Origin: Methanobacteriota archaeon
GTDB lineage: Archaea > Thermoplasmatota > Thermoplasmata > RBG-16-68-12 > EA-27
DNA: 6,950 nt
NCBI GenBank assembly: GCA_016207545.1
Contig: JACQPO010000221.1
Location: 1 to 6,950, forward strand
Direction: 5' to 3'
A model generated the notes under the pieces. It had not been told where the DNA came from. It saw only the letters and a program-made list of their open reading frames with translations, and ran no database searches. Positions 1 to 6,137 of the stretch are shown here, piece after piece; within the stretch, counting starts at the first letter, position 1, and every line of letters starts with the position of its first letter. The position numbers and the translations under genes were made by a program.

Positions 1-481
1 CGTTCGCGTCGTCGAACTGGGAGGCGGAACTGTCCGCCCCGTACTCGGACATCGGGTAGGACGAACGGACCCACGGCGTGACGGAGCCCGACACGCCCAG
101 GAGGCCGTAGCTGATCTCGTCGTAGTAGTTCCGAACGCTTGCCGCGCCCGGCGAGGCATTGTTCACGAGGGCGCCGATCGACGCGGAGCTCGTCGTTTGG
201 CGGACGTCCTGGAACTCGATCAGGACGATGATTGCCCTTTGGGTCCCGATCGCCCGCGTGCTCGGGGCCCGCGTGAGGGGCGGCGTCCCCGTCCAATCCG
301 GAGGTTGCACGAACGGGGCGCGCGGGTACGCGTCGGGGTTCGGAAGCATCAGGTGGGGTCCGTAGTCCCAGGACCGTTGCGACCGGGTTGCCTCGGATGG
401 GGGCGTCGGCAGCGCGCTGAACGCGGCGAACGCAGGTACGAGCGTCATCGCCGCCAAAAGGGCAGCCAACGAACGACGCAT
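1..481 (-). CDS. M6-family secreted metalloprotease, N-terminal part (partial)
   Basis: The minus strand is open from an ATG at 481 to the window edge, giving the first 160 residues of a protein whose C-terminus lies outside. Residues 1-25 look like a signal peptide (MRRSLAALLAAMTLVPAFAA, then a small-residue region), so export is expected. A proline-rich linker (about 25-75) follows. Then comes the start of a peptidase domain: a hydrophobic strand ending in IEFQD (about 83-92) and a segment at 115-150 containing SVRNYYDEISYG and SEYGAD. These resemble the N-terminal part of M6 (immune inhibitor A-like) metallopeptidases, which carry 'YY-E-SYG' and 'YYG' segments. The zinc motif HExxH would lie beyond the left edge, so catalytic competence cannot be judged. 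A TATA-like box at 514-521 supports this start and gives a very short leader. The gene lies downstream of ubiD on the same strand but appears to have its own promoter. The family call is by pattern recognition. Confidence 0.8.
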   Translation of the reverse strand, partial: MRRSLAALLAAMTLVPAFAAFSALPTPPSEATRSQRSWDYGPHLMLPNPDAYPRAPFVQPPDWTGTPPLTRAPSTRAIGTQRAIIVLIEFQDVRQTTSSASIGALVNNASPGAASVRNYYDEISYGLLGVSGSVTPWVRSSYPMSEYGADSSASQFDDAN

Positions 482-513
482 GAGGGGTTCGCCGCACGGA
501 TGCACCGCGTCCT

Positions 514-521
514 TACTTAAA
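514..521 (-). promoter_or_regulatory. archaeal TATA box for the M6 peptidase gene
   Basis: Read on the minus strand the site is TTTAAGTA, matching the archaeal box A consensus YTTAWATA at 7 of 8 positions, in an otherwise GC-rich intergenic region. Its centre is about 36 nt from the ATG at 481. With the usual 25-27 nt from TATA centre to transcription start, the leader would be about 10 nt. No Shine-Dalgarno-like sequence precedes the ATG. Confidence 0.6.
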
Positions 522-620
522 CGTTCATGCCCAGATGTGTCGGAGTGATAACGGCGGGGATTCCGGACATGCCCGGCCGTACAGGTCCCGTCAGCTATGC
601 GAGGAAGCCCGGCACGCCGG

Positions 621-1892
621 CTACAGCGTCGCCTTCCGGAACATCTCGGGCTTTGCGTTCAGGGGCGTCGTCGCGTCGATCCCCATCTTGGCGGTCGTCT
701 CCCCCGCGCTGGGATCGATGGAGGAGCCGCGCACACCGTGCAACACGACGAGCCCGCGGTCCGCCTGGAACCGGGTCGCGACGGCCCACTCGACCTCGCG
801 GTCGTCCCAGACGTTGATGTCCTCGTCCACGATCGTCACGTGCTTCAGGCTCGTGTGGGACGCGAACGCCGCCATGATTGCGTTCTTCCCGTCCCCGTCC
901 GTGTGCTTCCGAATCGCGACGACCGCGTGGAGCCACGCGCAGCCGCCTTCCGTGAGGCGCACGCCGGCGACGTGGGGCACGACCTTCGCCACGCCGTCGC
1001 GGATGACGGGTTCCCGCGGCATCCCCATGAAGTTGTAGTGCTCGTTGCTCCCGCCGAGGATCATGTGGAACACGGGATTGTCGCGATGGTACACGCGCTC
1101 GAACTCGATGACGGGCTCCTTCCGCACACGGTCGTACGTGAGGACCGCGTCGACGAACGGACCCTCGTCGTGGGTCTCCGCGGTGAGTCGGCCCTCGAGC
1201 ACGTATTCCGCGTCTGCGGGCACCGTGAGCCCGTTCTTCAACTTCACGCACTCCACCGGTTGTCCGAGGGTCCGCCGCTTTAGCGCGGATGCTATCCGTG
1301 TCTCGTCGACGCCGTACTCTACGCTCGTCCCTCCGCCGATGAGGAGCCAGGGATCGAGGCCGATGCACACCGCCACCTTGAGCTCTTGGCCCGCCTCCAG
1401 CGCCTGGCGGTGCATCGCCCTCAGGTGGCGGGGCACGATCCGCCCGACCCCGCGCTTCGCCTCGAGGATGAGGATGCGATGGAAGCTGAGGTTCCGCTTC
1501 CCTTCCCACTCCGCGACCCAAACGCCTGCGCTGATGTACCGACCCGCGTCCTTCGGGTAGAACTTCGGGACCGGGGAGTCGCGCAGGTCGAAGTCTGTGC
1601 TCTCGTTCGCGAAGAAGTCCGCGCGGTCCACGACGCGGAAGTCCTCCGGGTAGCGCTGGGCGTCCCCGACCGCGTCGACGAGGTTTTCCCGCGGAAGGTT
1701 CATCGCCCGCGCGATCCGGTCCCGCGTGGACCACAGGCCGCCGACGGCCTCGTATCCGTCGAGGTCGCGGAAGTGCACGGGCTCGTCCGGGTGGGCGAGC
1801 AAGTGGCGGGTGACCTCGAGGTCACGGCTCACGGGGGCTTCGACCGTCACGACCTCGTCCCGGAACCGCTCCAACCACTCCCGCACCGCCAT
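621..1892 (-). CDS. UbiD family decarboxylase (prenylated-FMN dependent)
   Basis: This 423-residue protein starts at the ATG at 1892. The frame stays open further upstream, but that stretch overlaps the cyclophilin gene on the other strand and lies beyond the TATA box at 1923-1930, so the shorter form is chosen. The family reversibly decarboxylates unsaturated acids using prenyl-FMN made by a UbiX partner. UbiD landmarks are visible in order: YISAG (119-123); N134 and R139 in RNLSFHRI, matching the Asn and Arg of the N-x4-R cofactor/metal site; H156 in the RH that follows; IGLDPW (177-182); GVDE (194-197); VPADAEYVLEG (224-234) with metal-ligand E233; GPF (244-246); GGSNEH (280-285) with a likely catalytic Glu284; and KMGIDATTP (402-410). 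Nothing looks broken. The substrate cannot be read from sequence. In archaea, one UbiD homologue is the trans-anhydromevalonate 5-phosphate decarboxylase of the modified mevalonate pathway, a plausible role here. No ubiX gene is in the window. Confidence 0.93.
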   Translation of the reverse strand: MAVREWLERFRDEVVTVEAPVSRDLEVTRHLLAHPDEPVHFRDLDGYEAVGGLWSTRDRIARAMNLPRENLVDAVGDAQRYPEDFRVVDRADFFANESTDFDLRDSPVPKFYPKDAGRYISAGVWVAEWEGKRNLSFHRILILEAKRGVGRIVPRHLRAMHRQALEAGQELKVAVCIGLDPWLLIGGGTSVEYGVDETRIASALKRRTLGQPVECVKLKNGLTVPADAEYVLEGRLTAETHDEGPFVDAVLTYDRVRKEPVIEFERVYHRDNPVFHMILGGSNEHYNFMGMPREPVIRDGVAKVVPHVAGVRLTEGGCAWLHAVVAIRKHTDGDGKNAIMAAFASHTSLKHVTIVDEDINVWDDREVEWAVATRFQADRGLVVLHGVRGSSIDPSAGETTAKMGIDATTPLNAKPEMFRKATL

Positions 1893-2012
1893 ACGGACTC
1901 CCGCCGCGCGGATGGGGCGCGCGATATAAGGCGGTTGCCGCGGACCGTCGGATGTCCCGATCTTCCCGTGAGACGGACGAACCCTTTTCCCGCCTGGCGG
2001 CATCGGCGTCCC
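1893..2012. other. divergent intergenic region between ubiD and the cyclophilin gene
   Basis: This 120-bp spacer must hold promoters for both divergent genes. Only the ubiD TATA box (1923-1930, minus) is convincing. For the plus-strand gene the best-placed element is the weak pyrimidine tract at 1982-1991, about 27 nt before the GTG. No operator-like dyad stands out. Confidence 0.5.
1923..1930 (-). promoter_or_regulatory. archaeal TATA box for the ubiD-family gene
   Basis: On the minus strand this reads CTTATATC, 7 of 8 matches to YTTAWATA. Its centre is about 34 nt from the ATG at 1892, which puts transcription start near 1901 and leaves a leader of about 9 nt. A GGGAG at 1898-1902, 5 nt before the ATG, could be a weak Shine-Dalgarno sequence if it is transcribed. 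The site is nearly palindromic, but its plus-strand reading (GATATAAG) fits the consensus less well and lies 80 nt from the cyclophilin start. I therefore assign it to ubiD. Confidence 0.65.
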
Positions 2013-2738
2013 GTGGCCAAACCCACGTACACGGAATGCCCCCGGTGTGGCGCTCGAGTGGGCAAGGACAACTTGCGCCGCCACCTGAACTCCGTGCACG
2101 GAACTCGTAGAGAGCGCGACGGGGACCGGGAGCCGAGAGGGCGGGCCCGGACCACGGTCGCTTTCCCGTGGCGGTTGTTCGGCGCGCTCGCGGCCGCGGC
2201 CGTCGTCGTCGTGGCGGGATATTGGATCCTTACGCGGCCCTCGGAGGGCCCCGGCGGAAATCCGATCGCCGTGTTGGACACAGACTTGGGGACGATTCGC
2301 CTCGAGCTCGACATGCGGAACGCGCCGCAGACCGCGGGCTCTTTCCGTGACCTCGCGCTCGAGGGGCGGTACGACGGCACGACGTTCTACCGCGTCGCCC
2401 CACGCTTCGTGATTCAGGGCGGCGAGGTGGGCGGCACGGGCAGGATTCCCTGGGAGGACACCGGACTCCAGAACGACCTGCACTCCGTGGCGATGGCCCG
2501 CGAGGGGTCCCCGAACGTCACCGAGTTCAAGGACTCCGCGAAGGGCGACTTCTTCATCAACCTCGACGACAACTCGCACCTGGATCGGTACGTGTTCCCG
2601 TACGTCGTCTTCGCGCGCGTCGTCAGCGGGTTCGATGTCGTCACGGCGATCGCCGCGCTGTACCCGCCAGACCAGCCGGACTATGATGGGGCGCCTACGC
2701 GGACGGTCACGATCCGTAGCGTGACGATCCTCGGTTGA
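2013..2738 (+). CDS. membrane-anchored cyclophilin-type peptidyl-prolyl isomerase with N-terminal C2H2 zinc finger
   Basis: A GTG at 2013 gives 241 residues. Residues 9-29 form a C2H2-like finger: C9 and C12 in CPRC, then H24 and H29. After a basic, charged linker (30-50) comes one hydrophobic segment (about 54-73). A cyclophilin domain (about 85-240) follows, predicted outside the cytoplasm by the positive-inside rule. Cyclophilin signatures are FYR (125-127), FVIQGG (132-137), FFINLDDN (180-187) and YVVFARVV (197-204). Arg127, Phe132, Gln135 and Phe181 correspond to the human CypA active-site residues R55, F60, Q63 and F113. The CypA N102 and W121 positions are Arg163 and His189, and H126 is Tyr197, as in bacterial PpiA/PpiB-like proteins. 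The GTG is chosen because the zinc finger begins right after it; the frame is open further upstream but there overlaps the ubiD gene. No good TATA box is seen; a T-run in 'CCCTTTTCCC' (1982-1991) lies at the right distance. The likely role is proline isomerisation of exported or surface proteins. Confidence 0.9.
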   Translation: MAKPTYTECPRCGARVGKDNLRRHLNSVHGTRRERDGDREPRGRARTTVAFPWRLFGALAAAAVVVVAGYWILTRPSEGPGGNPIAVLDTDLGTIRLELDMRNAPQTAGSFRDLALEGRYDGTTFYRVAPRFVIQGGEVGGTGRIPWEDTGLQNDLHSVAMAREGSPNVTEFKDSAKGDFFINLDDNSHLDRYVFPYVVFARVVSGFDVVTAIAALYPPDQPDYDGAPTRTVTIRSVTILG

Positions 2739-2751
2739 CGCCCCCTATACG

Positions 2752-2759
2752 ATTATATA
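2752..2759 (+). promoter_or_regulatory. archaeal TATA box for gltX (leaderless start)
   Basis: ATTATATA matches YTTAWATA at 7 of 8 positions and lies in the only AT-rich patch of the 42-nt spacer between the cyclophilin stop (2738) and the gltX GTG (2781). The distance from box centre to GTG is about 25 nt, so transcription should begin at or within a base or two of the start codon. This supports the GTG at 2781 and suggests that gltX is not solely dependent on read-through from the cyclophilin gene. Confidence 0.7.
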
Positions 2760-2780
2760 CGAACCGCCGGTTGAACGCTC

Positions 2781-4442
2781 GTGGTCCGCGAGCTCGCGCG
2801 GAAGTACGCCCTCCAGAACGCCGTGCAGCACGACGGGAAGGCGAACGCGAAGGCCGTGATTGGCCGCATGTTGGCGGAGGACGCCACCCTAAGGGCCCGG
2901 GCGAAGGAATTGTCCCCGACCGTCGAGGAGGTCGTGGCGGACGTGAATCGCCTCTCCCTCGGGGCGCAGCGGGAGGAGCTGGAACGGATTGCGCCGGAGC
3001 TCCTCGCGCGGAAGCCGGAGACGAAGCCGCACGAGCTGCCGGAGCTCCCGAACGTGCGTGGGACGGTCGTCATGCGGTTCGCCCCATATCCCTCGGGCCC
3101 GCTCCACATCGGCCACGCCCGCGCGGTCTTGCTGAACGACTACAACGTGCGCCGGTACGGCGGGAAGTTCATCCTCGCGTACGACGACACGATCGGGAGC
3201 GAGGAGAAGCCCCTCATGCCGGAGGCGTACGACCTCATCGCGGAGGGCATGGAGTGGCTCGGCGCGGAGGTGCACGAGGTCATCTACAAGAGCGACCGGA
3301 TGCCCGCGTTCTACCAGCAGGCGGACCTGCTCATCGCCCGCGGCGGCGCGTACGTGTGCGAGTGTGCCTCGCAGGAGCTGCGCGCGAATCGGGAGAAGGG
3401 GGTCGCCTGTGCGCATCGGGGCCGCACCCCGGACGAGAACGTGGAGCTGTGGCGCAGGATGTTGGACGGCGGATACGGGGAAGGCGAGGCGGTCGTCCGC
3501 CTGAAGACGGACATGCGCCACCCGAACCCCGCGTTCCGGGACCGCGTCCTCTTTCGCATCAGCGAGCGGGAGCATCCGCGCGTCGGGACGCGGTACCGCG
3601 TGTGGCCCCTGTTGGAGTTCTCTTGGGCCGTCGACGACCACCTGCTCGGCGTGACCCACGTGCTCCGCGGGAAGGACCTCGTCATGGAGGACGAGATGGA
3701 GAAGGCGATCTGGGATTACCTCGGCGTCCAGCGCCGCCCGGAGTTCATCCACTACGGCTTCCTGTTCTTCAAGGAGATGGACCTGAGCAAGAGCAAGCTC
3801 GCGAAAGACATCCGCGAGGGCCGTCTGTCGGGCGTGGACGACCCGCGCACGTGGTCACTCCAGTCCCTCCGGCGGCGCGGCATCCGGCGGGAGGCGCTCC
3901 GGACGTTCATCCTCTCCTTCGGGATGTCGTTGACGGACGTCGAGGTGAGCGCGGAGAACCTGTACGCGGAGAACCGGAAGGTCATCGACCCAGTCGCGAA
4001 CCGGTTCTTCTTCGTGCCGGACCCCGTCCGCATCGCGATTGAGGGGCTGCCGGACATCAGGGAAGTCCACCCGCCAGTGCACCCGGACTTTCCGGAGCGC
4101 GGGACCCGCACGTTGGCGGTGTCGCCCACCGCGTACGTGCCCCGCGTGGACTACCTCGCGTTCCGGAACGAGGAGATTAGGCTCAAGGACTTCTGCAACG
4201 TCGTCCTCGACGAGCGGGCGCGCTTCACGGGGCGCGGGGTGAAGGACATACCGAAGATCCAGTGGGTGTGCGAGGCCGTGCCGATGCGGGTCGTCATGCC
4301 GGACGGCGCGGTCACGGAAGGGCTCGCGGAGGCGAACCTCCGCGCCGCCAGGATCGGCGACGTCGTCCAACTTGAACGATTTGGGTTCGTGAGAATCGAC
4401 GCAATCGACGGCGGAATCACGGCCTACTTGGCCCACCGATGA
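2781..4442 (+). CDS. gltX: glutamate--tRNA ligase, archaeal type
   Basis: This 553-residue class I aminoacyl-tRNA synthetase has the usual length for archaeal GluRS. Such enzymes charge tRNA-Glu and, in archaea, usually also form Glu-tRNA-Gln for later amidation. The archaeal N-terminal helical extension (1-90, with KYALQNAV and KANAKAVIG) is followed by the Rossmann core: RFAPYPSGPLHIGHARA (99-115) containing HIGH at 109-112, and a KMSKS-type loop LSKSK (335-339). A CxC...CxH set (C193, C195, C210, H212) matches the zinc-site layout known from E. coli GluRS. The C-terminal part has the beta-barrel-type anticodon-binding character of archaeal GluRS/GlnRS. Several substrate-pocket motifs differ from the family norm: LAYDDTIGS (132-140) instead of LRFDDTDP, LLEFSWAVDDH (277-287) instead of the usual YNFAS-AVDDH pattern, and RGKDLVMED (296-304) instead of RGxEHxxNT. 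The GTG start fits the TATA box exactly. The gene call is firm; canonical specificity is slightly less so. Confidence 0.93.
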   Translation: MVRELARKYALQNAVQHDGKANAKAVIGRMLAEDATLRARAKELSPTVEEVVADVNRLSLGAQREELERIAPELLARKPETKPHELPELPNVRGTVVMRFAPYPSGPLHIGHARAVLLNDYNVRRYGGKFILAYDDTIGSEEKPLMPEAYDLIAEGMEWLGAEVHEVIYKSDRMPAFYQQADLLIARGGAYVCECASQELRANREKGVACAHRGRTPDENVELWRRMLDGGYGEGEAVVRLKTDMRHPNPAFRDRVLFRISEREHPRVGTRYRVWPLLEFSWAVDDHLLGVTHVLRGKDLVMEDEMEKAIWDYLGVQRRPEFIHYGFLFFKEMDLSKSKLAKDIREGRLSGVDDPRTWSLQSLRRRGIRREALRTFILSFGMSLTDVEVSAENLYAENRKVIDPVANRFFFVPDPVRIAIEGLPDIREVHPPVHPDFPERGTRTLAVSPTAYVPRVDYLAFRNEEIRLKDFCNVVLDERARFTGRGVKDIPKIQWVCEAVPMRVVMPDGAVTEGLAEANLRAARIGDVVQLERFGFVRIDAIDGGITAYLAHR

Positions 4443-4445
4443 TGG

Positions 4446-4841
4446 ATGTCCCGCGTACGCACGAACAGGTGCTTTGTCGTCCTGCATGCGTTTTCCCCAA
4501 TTGAGGAAAGGGCGGTGACCGGGAAATCGCCATCCGTTCGTCGAGTCCGCAGGCACCGGTCGACGACTCTGAGGGGGTCTCTAGTGACCTGGGACGTGGA
4601 CGGTGGGGATTCCGCAATGTGCGCGCGCCTGAGGCGTTTCATCTTTGGTAAGACCGTGGGGGTGAACAACAGAACGCATCGCTGTCCGGGATTCGTGGAA
4701 CTCGATGGTGTTCGGTACCTCGGCCAGTCCGTGGTGTTTGTGACCCCCGAACGCCTCGAGCCGCTTCTACGGTTCCTCCGGGAGCGACTGGTGGATCACG
4801 TCGTAATGCGGGGGTCGCTCGGCCCGGTTTCGCCCGGCTGA
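4446..4841 (+). CDS. hypothetical protein (doubtful small ORF)
   Basis: An open frame of 131 codons starts 3 nt after the gltX stop. I do not recognise a family. The first half (residues 1-57) is Arg-rich, low in complexity and poorly protein-like. From the GTG at 4584 or the ATG at 4617 onward the product looks more like a small folded domain: an aromatic/basic stretch, two predicted strands (GFVELDGVRYLGQSVVFVT, about 81-99), an amphipathic helix (PERLEPLLRFLRERL) and a final strand. The real start may therefore be 4584 or 4617, giving about 85 or 74 residues. There are no membrane segments, signal peptide or cysteine motif. By my count about 70-75% of third codon positions are G or C, lower than the neighbours appear to be. 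That suggests transfer, relaxed selection or non-coding sequence. No clear TATA box precedes it, so expression would come from gltX read-through. Confidence 0.4.
   Translation: MSRVRTNRCFVVLHAFSPIEERAVTGKSPSVRRVRRHRSTTLRGSLVTWDVDGGDSAMCARLRRFIFGKTVGVNNRTHRCPGFVELDGVRYLGQSVVFVTPERLEPLLRFLRERLVDHVVMRGSLGPVSPG
4491..4505 (+). repeat. copy 1 of a 15-nt repeat, TTTTCCCCAATTGAG
   Basis: This copy lies 49 nt after the gltX stop codon and matches the element at 4876-4890 at 14 of 15 positions; both are preceded by GCGT or GCGTC. T-runs after stop codons can act as archaeal transcription terminators, so a terminator role is possible, although four T residues followed by C residues is weak. Confidence 0.55.
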
Positions 4842-4936
4842 GCCAAATCTTATTCGGGGCAATGGGCCTCGCGTCTTTTCCCCAAATGAGCCAAAATTCT
4901 GCTCGCTAGCTCGATAAGGCTTTGTAGCCGCCCGCG
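4842..4936 (+). promoter_or_regulatory. upstream region of the aminotransferase gene
   Basis: This 95-bp spacer is visibly richer in A and T than its surroundings and is the likely promoter. Candidate TATA-like elements are CTTATTCG (4849-4856), CCAAAATTCTG (4891-4901) and CGATAAGG (4912-4919). None is a strong match. By distance, 4891-4901 suits the ATG at 4937 and 4912-4919 would suit a GTG at 4949. The direct repeat TGAGCCAAA (4839-4847 and 4887-4895, 48 nt apart) could be a pair of regulator half-sites. No Shine-Dalgarno sequence precedes the ATG. Confidence 0.4.
4876..4890 (+). repeat. copy 2 of a 15-nt repeat, TTTTCCCCAAATGAG
   Basis: This copy lies 35 nt after the stop of the small ORF at 4841 and 47 nt before the aminotransferase ATG. 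It differs from copy 1 by one base. Its end overlaps a second small direct repeat, TGAGCCAAA, found at 4839-4847 and 4887-4895. Confidence 0.55.
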
Positions 4937-6127
4937 ATGCGCCGCGACGTGAAGCCCGTCGCCTCCCGCCTGAAGCCGATCGTCCAATCCCCGACCGTCC
5001 GCCTCGGCGCCCTCGTGAACGAGATGAAGCGGCGCGGCGAAGACGTCATCTCCTTTTCCGTCGGCGAGCCGGACTTCTCGACCCCGCAACACATCGTCGA
5101 CGCCGCCAAGAAGGCCCTCGACGAGGGGTGGACGAAATACGTGTCCTCCATGGGAATCCCGGGACTCCGCGAGGCGATCGCGGAGAAGATGAAGCGGGAG
5201 AACGGGGTTCCGTGCGACAAGGACGGCATCATCGTCGCGCCCACGAAACATGCGCTGTACATCGCGCTCACGGGGCTCGTCGACCCGGGGGACGAAGTCC
5301 TCTTCCCGGACCCAGGCTGGGTGTCGTACGCGCCGATGGTCCACCTCGCGGGCGGTCGCCCCGTCCCCGTCCGCGCGACGGAGGAAACGAAGTACGAACC
5401 CGCGCCGGAGGCCGTCGCGGAAGCGATCACCCCGAACACGAAGGCGATCGTCATCAACTCCCCGAGCAACCCCGCGGGCTCCGTCTACTCGAAGGAGACG
5501 ATCAAGGGGCTATGCGACCTCGTCACGGACCGTGACCTCTTCCTGATCAGCGACGAGATCTACGAGAAGATCCTGTACGAGGGCGCGCACTACAGCCCCG
5601 CCTCGTTCGACGGGATGTTCGACCGCACGGTCACCGTCCACGGCTTCTCGAAGACGTACGCCATGACGGGCTGGCGGCTCGGCTGGCTGTGCGCGGAGAA
5701 GAGCCTCGTGAAGCAGCTCGTGAAGGTGCAAGAGCACACGATCACGTGCGCGCCCGCGTTCGTCCAGATTGCGGGGGTGGCCGCCCTGAAGGGCCCGCCG
5801 TCCGCGGTGGCGGCGATGGTCGACGAGTTCCGCGCACGGAGGGAAATCATGGCGGGGGAGTTTCGGACGATTCCCGGCTTCCACGTGTTCCGCCCCGCGG
5901 GCGCGTTCTACTTCTTCCCCCGGTACGACTTCGAGCTCCCGAGCGACGAGTTCGCGGAGCGCCTCCTCACGGAGGCTCGGGTTGCGGTCACCCCAGGCTC
6001 CGCGTTTGGGGCCGCGGGGGAGAACCACTTGCGTTTCTCCTACGCGTGTTCCCGCGAGGACATCCGCAAAGGGATGGCTCGGGTCCGCGCCTTTGTGGAG
6101 AAGCTGCGCCGGAAGGAAGGACAATAA
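4937..6127 (+). CDS. pyridoxal-phosphate aminotransferase, class I/II (aspartate aminotransferase family)
   Basis: This 396-residue, full-length fold-type I aminotransferase moves an amino group between an amino acid and a 2-oxo acid in the cytosol. Diagnostic sites are all present: GEPDF (43-47); PGWVSY (126-131), whose Trp128 should stack on PLP; NSPSNPAG (174-181) with Asn178; DEIY (206-209) with Asp206 pairing the pyridine nitrogen and Tyr209; GFSKTYAMTGWRLGW (236-250) with Lys239 as Schiff-base lysine and Arg247 for the phosphate; and LRFSYA (365-370) with Arg366 for the substrate alpha-carboxylate. The family is closest in feel to prokaryotic aspartate aminotransferases (about 390 residues). 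Side-chain specificity cannot be set from the sequence, so Asp, Tyr/Phe, Ala or branched-chain substrates remain possible. An alternative start at the GTG at 4949 would remove only four residues. The gene is convergent with the downstream minus-strand gene, 24 nt away. Confidence 0.94.
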   Translation: MRRDVKPVASRLKPIVQSPTVRLGALVNEMKRRGEDVISFSVGEPDFSTPQHIVDAAKKALDEGWTKYVSSMGIPGLREAIAEKMKRENGVPCDKDGIIVAPTKHALYIALTGLVDPGDEVLFPDPGWVSYAPMVHLAGGRPVPVRATEETKYEPAPEAVAEAITPNTKAIVINSPSNPAGSVYSKETIKGLCDLVTDRDLFLISDEIYEKILYEGAHYSPASFDGMFDRTVTVHGFSKTYAMTGWRLGWLCAEKSLVKQLVKVQEHTITCAPAFVQIAGVAALKGPPSAVAAMVDEFRARREIMAGEFRTIPGFHVFRPAGAFYFFPRYDFELPSDEFAERLLTEARVAVTPGSAFGAAGENHLRFSYACSREDIRKGMARVRAFVEKLRRKEGQ

Positions 6128-6137
6128 AGGGGAGAGG

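Noticed and set aside
595..1734. Long minus-strand frame of 379 codons overlapping ubiD.
   Set aside because: It is extremely rich in Arg, Gly and Pro, as expected for an off-frame reading of GC-rich coding DNA, and the overlapping ubiD frame has clear family motifs.
1386..2012. Upstream extension of the cyclophilin frame on the plus strand.
   Set aside because: It lies antisense to ubiD and has an Arg/Pro/Asp-rich shadow composition. The protein-like sequence begins at the zinc finger right after the GTG at 2013.
1893..2579. Upstream extension of the ubiD reading frame on the minus strand (up to 652 codons).
   Set aside because: It runs antisense through the cyclophilin gene, is not UbiD-like, and lies upstream of the TATA box at 1923-1930. 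It is a high-GC shadow frame.
2735..4042. Long plus-strand frame of 435 codons overlapping gltX.
   Set aside because: It has Arg/Pro/Gly-rich shadow composition; the gltX frame with HIGH and KMSKS-type motifs is the real one.
4440..4504. TGATG overlap at the gltX stop, giving a 20-codon frame from the ATG at 4442.
   Set aside because: It is very short, has no recognisable features, and ends inside repeat copy 1. The overlap is probably incidental.
4530..4580. Possible stem formed by GAGTC and GACTC near 4540-4570, considered as a structured RNA.
   Set aside because: Only about five pairs with a long loop; nothing resembling a tRNA T-arm or a known riboswitch was seen.
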